DNA of 64,000 nt. Source: Cyclobacteriaceae bacterium (lineage in GTDB: Bacteria > Bacteroidota > Bacteroidia > Cytophagales > Cyclobacteriaceae). The DNA is taken from contig JABFRS010000001.1 of the NCBI GenBank assembly GCA_013141055.1, positions 2,352,567 to 2,416,566 on the forward strand, read 5' to 3'. The notes beneath the pieces are model-generated. The model searched no databases, was not told where the DNA came from, and was given only the letters and a program-made list of their open reading frames with translations. The position numbers and the translations under genes were made by a program. Below, piece by piece: positions 62,229 through 64,000 of this stretch (position 1 is its first letter; every line of letters begins with the position of its first letter).

Positions 62229-62256
62229 TCGCCCCATTTACTTTACTCTTCGCCCC
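62229..62256. promoter_or_regulatory. Paired TCGCCCC heptamers downstream of the LytTR gene
   Basis: TCGCCCC(A) at 62229-62235 and 62250-62256, again with a 21-bp period and 14-nt spacer. It starts directly after the LytTR stop codon and 110 nt before the ATG of the small secreted protein. It is the same layout as 61197-61224 with G for A at the third base. Confidence 0.6.
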
Positions 62257-62365
62257 AGAAAACGATCTTCATACCAAAAAACTTGTCTCCTGCCCCAAAG
62301 CAATCCTGGGTGGTGGACGGCTGTTCATAAGGCGCGTTACTTACACTCGAATCAAACACAACCTT

Positions 62366-62767
62366 ATGAAAACCTTTTTAACACTGTCCCTCTTTTTTGT
62401 AGCCATTGTTACAATGGCACAAACGAAATCTGAAGTACCAGCAAAGGAGTTTGCAATCAACTTGTCTGAAAGCACGGTTTACTTAAAGCCGGGAGAAAGC
62501 AAGCAAGTGACGGTTTCCATTCTTCGCTCGAAATACTACGCCAAGGAAAGTGCTCTCCTTGGATTCTCAAGTGCTCTTCCAAAAGGAATTACAGCGCAAT
62601 ACGAACCTGCAGAAGGAAAATTTGAAACTAGCGTCGTTACGATCACAGCAAATTCCACTATGACTTCCGGAATTTATCAGATAATTCTGAACGGAACTTT
62701 GGCTCATAAAACAAAAGGCTCCATTCTGAAAATTTCAGTAGGAGATGATAGCGTAGCCGTGAAATAA
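62366..62767 (+). CDS. Small secreted Ig-like beta-sandwich protein
   Basis: The 133-residue product has a signal peptide (MKTFLTLSLFFVAIVTMAQ) and a single Ig-like domain (VYLKPGESKQVTVSILRSKYY; LPKGITAQYEPAEGKFETSVVTITANSTMTSGIYQIILNGT) of the kind found in adhesion or wall proteins. The family function is not known. Its upstream region holds a LytTR-like operator pair, so it is a candidate target of the neighbouring regulator. No clear -7 box is seen. A terminator follows. Confidence 0.78.
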   Translation: MKTFLTLSLFFVAIVTMAQTKSEVPAKEFAINLSESTVYLKPGESKQVTVSILRSKYYAKESALLGFSSALPKGITAQYEPAEGKFETSVVTITANSTMTSGIYQIILNGTLAHKTKGSILKISVGDDSVAVK

Positions 62768-62783
62768 CCTCATCGATTTTTTG

Positions 62784-62816
62784 AAAGTCCTTGCAATGTT
62801 CTTTTGCAGGGACTTT
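62784..62816 (+). terminator. Rho-independent terminator after the Ig-like gene
   Basis: AAAGTCC-T-TGCAA and TTGCA-G-GGACTTT form a hairpin (one T-G mismatch) with a T-run, 16 nt after the stop. Confidence 0.85.
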
Positions 62817-62880
62817 TTTATGCCCACTATTTTGAAAATGAGAATAACCTAAATCTCATTTCTAAATTCTACTTTTCGGG

Positions 62881-63411
62881 ATGAAAAAACTCAAGCTTGA
62901 AGAATTGGGTCGTATTTCTATTGGCGAATTCAAGGAAGCTGAAAAAATACCCGTTTGTATTTTCCTGGATAACGTGCGCAGCTTGCATAATGTAGGCTCT
63001 GCCTTTCGGACCGCGGACGCTTTTCGTCTGGAAAAGATATACCTGACAGGAATTACAGGCACCCCGCCTCATCGTGAAATCAATAAGACCGCTTTGGGAG
63101 CAACAGAATCTGTTGAATGGGAATATGTGGAAAGTTCTGTAGCGGCCATTCGGGAAATCAAATCCCGCAACTACACCATTGTTATTATTGAGCAAACCAC
63201 CGAAAGCAGACTGCTCCAGGATTTTATTCCGGATAGGAATGGTAAGTATTGCCTGGTCTTCGGAAATGAGGTTAATGGCGTAAGTGATGAAGTGATAGAA
63301 TACGCAAATCACGCACTTGAAATACCACAGACGGGGACGAAGCATTCGCTGAATATTTCCGTGTGTGTGGGCATTGTGGTTTGGGAAATTTTCAAAAAAC
63401 TTAAATTATAA
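62881..63411 (+). CDS. SpoU/TrmH family RNA 2'-O-methyltransferase
   Basis: The 176-residue product has the SPOUT knot motifs: VCIFLDNVRSLHNVGSAFRTADAF, YCLVFGNEVNGVSDEVIEYA and IPQTGTKHSLNISVCVGIVVWEI. It transfers a methyl from SAM to a ribose of tRNA or rRNA. It has only the catalytic domain (about 160-200 residues is normal for TrmL/TrmH-type single-domain enzymes). The exact target nucleotide is not predictable. Confidence 0.92.
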   Translation: MKKLKLEELGRISIGEFKEAEKIPVCIFLDNVRSLHNVGSAFRTADAFRLEKIYLTGITGTPPHREINKTALGATESVEWEYVESSVAAIREIKSRNYTIVIIEQTTESRLLQDFIPDRNGKYCLVFGNEVNGVSDEVIEYANHALEIPQTGTKHSLNISVCVGIVVWEIFKKLKL

Positions 63412-63441
63412 AGCAGGCAAATTCAGGTAGGTGGGATTTAA

Positions 63442-63449
63442 TACCTTTG
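63442..63449 (+). promoter_or_regulatory. -7 box for the partial gene at the window end
   Basis: TACCTTTG matches TAnnTTTG, 23 nt before the ATG at 63473. No -33 TTG at 19 nt. Confidence 0.45.
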
Positions 63450-63472
63450 TAACTGACTCAATACAAAATGCT

Positions 63473-64000
63473 ATGAGGAAATTATTTTTTGTTGTGCTAA
63501 TCATGGCGGCAGCGTCCAGGGTCTTTTCGCAAGATGAAAAGGCTGTTAGTTGCGACTTAAGTTCTGTGATTACGGTTGATGGATTAGTAGATGAGTGGCC
63601 AATGAACTGGGAAGTAAGTGATGATAAGAAGTTTAGCTATAATGTTTGTACAGACGAAAACAACATTTATGTCAGAATGATGACAAAGGACGACATGATC
63701 AAAAGAAAAATTGCTCTTTTTGGAATGACAGTATGGATCGATGCAAATGGAAAGAAAAAGAGAAAACTTGGATTGAAATTTCCGACGGGAGTGGAGGCCA
63801 ATGAACGTGCAGATGCTTATATGGCAGCGAATAAGGATAGAAAAGATATGACAGCTGTGGAAAGAGATTTGGCACAGAAAGAGATTACCAGAAAATTTAT
63901 TTTGGATATTGAAGTGATGGAGCTCATTGGCTTAAGCGATAAACCTTTGACCAGTACGCGTTCAGGGATAACGAATGGCATTAAGGTAGCGATAGCAAAT
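63473..64000 (+). CDS. Secreted protein with CBM9/DOMON-like domain, partial
   Basis: The reading frame is open for 176 codons to the window end. The product begins MRKLFFVVLIMAAASRVFSQ (signal peptide), followed by a segment starting ITVDGLVDEWPMNWEV. The DGxxDEW beginning is typical of CBM9-like beta-sandwich domains found in membrane-associated Bacteroidota proteins. FSYNVCTDENNIYVRMMTKDD and VWIDANGKKKRKLGLKFP fit the same fold. The C-terminal part lies outside the window, so the full function is unknown. Confidence 0.75.
   Translation, partial: MRKLFFVVLIMAAASRVFSQDEKAVSCDLSSVITVDGLVDEWPMNWEVSDDKKFSYNVCTDENNIYVRMMTKDDMIKRKIALFGMTVWIDANGKKKRKLGLKFPTGVEANERADAYMAANKDRKDMTAVERDLAQKEITRKFILDIEVMELIGLSDKPLTSTRSGITNGIKVAIAN

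Noticed and set aside
62290..62296. Third heptamer CTGCCCC downstream of the LytTR gene
   Set aside because: It is 40 bp from the previous copy rather than 42 and has mismatches, so it is not counted as part of the operator pair.
62869..63345. 158-residue open frame opposite the RNA methyltransferase
   Set aside because: The plus-strand gene carries all SPOUT motifs; the antisense frame is a shadow.
1..64000. CRISPR arrays, insertion sequences, integrase or attachment sites
   Set aside because: No regularly spaced repeats of CRISPR type, no transposase or integrase motifs and no long terminal repeats were seen in the window.

Overview
This window looks like chromosomal DNA of a Bacteroidota bacterium, most likely a member of the Cytophagales. 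It is moderately AT-rich. The evidence is the order mutY-ssb-gldE-gldD, promoters of the Bacteroidota type (TTG-n19-TAnnTTTG), lack of clear Shine-Dalgarno sequences, many lipoproteins, a TonB receptor without a SusD partner, Y_Y_Y-domain and membrane-bound LytTR proteins, and a 29-residue Lys/Arg-rich AURKAIP1/COX24-like protein next to RNase G. I see no phage, insertion sequence, CRISPR array, rRNA or toxin island. The content is mostly core housekeeping genes with scattered surface and regulatory genes.

Layout. 1-1600 (minus): RNase G (cut by the window edge), a tiny mS38-like protein, a TPR protein and an HU-type DNA-binding protein. 1650-7430 (plus): mutY, ssb, gldE, gldD, recG. 7470-15990 (plus): a beta-propeller/Y_Y_Y membrane protein, DinB-like protein, PBP4-type peptidase, GH3 enzyme, a small membrane protein, the hutG-hutF pair for the end of histidine breakdown, and a small lipoprotein. 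16000-22400 (minus): M28 peptidase, PlsC-like acyltransferase, BASS transporter, S9 peptidase and a small 4-TM protein. 22490-30220 (plus): exonuclease/GIY-YIG fusion, MoxR ATPase, TonB receptor and two lipoproteins. 30226-44980 is mixed: GH130-like enzyme, LOG protein, lytic transglycosylase, creatininase-like protein, gamma-glutamyltransferase, purine nucleoside phosphorylase, ABC permease, amidohydrolase and scpA. 45129-57506: dxs, hydrolase, membrane zinc-ribbon protein, tRNA-His, pyrC, two DEAD-box helicases, rho and serS. 57509-64000: mutS, a histidine-kinase-like protein without an ATPase domain, a membrane LytTR regulator, a small Ig-like secreted protein, an RNA methyltransferase and a partial secreted protein.

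The strongest new signals are regulatory. (1) The TonB receptor gene and the neighbouring beta-helix lipoprotein gene each carry four hexamers spaced 11 bp apart, ending 16 bp before the start of the -7 box, in the same register at both promoters. This suggests one shared OmpR/PhoB-type activator. (2) The membrane LytTR gene is flanked by two pairs of heptamers TCRCCCC, each pair with a 21-bp period, as expected for LytTR operators. Its divergent neighbour is a membrane protein that has a histidine-kinase phosphoacceptor helix but ends before any ATPase domain. (3) A 21-bp tandem repeat sits directly against an exact promoter of a membrane zinc-ribbon protein.

All functions are inferred by reading the sequence; no database search was run.
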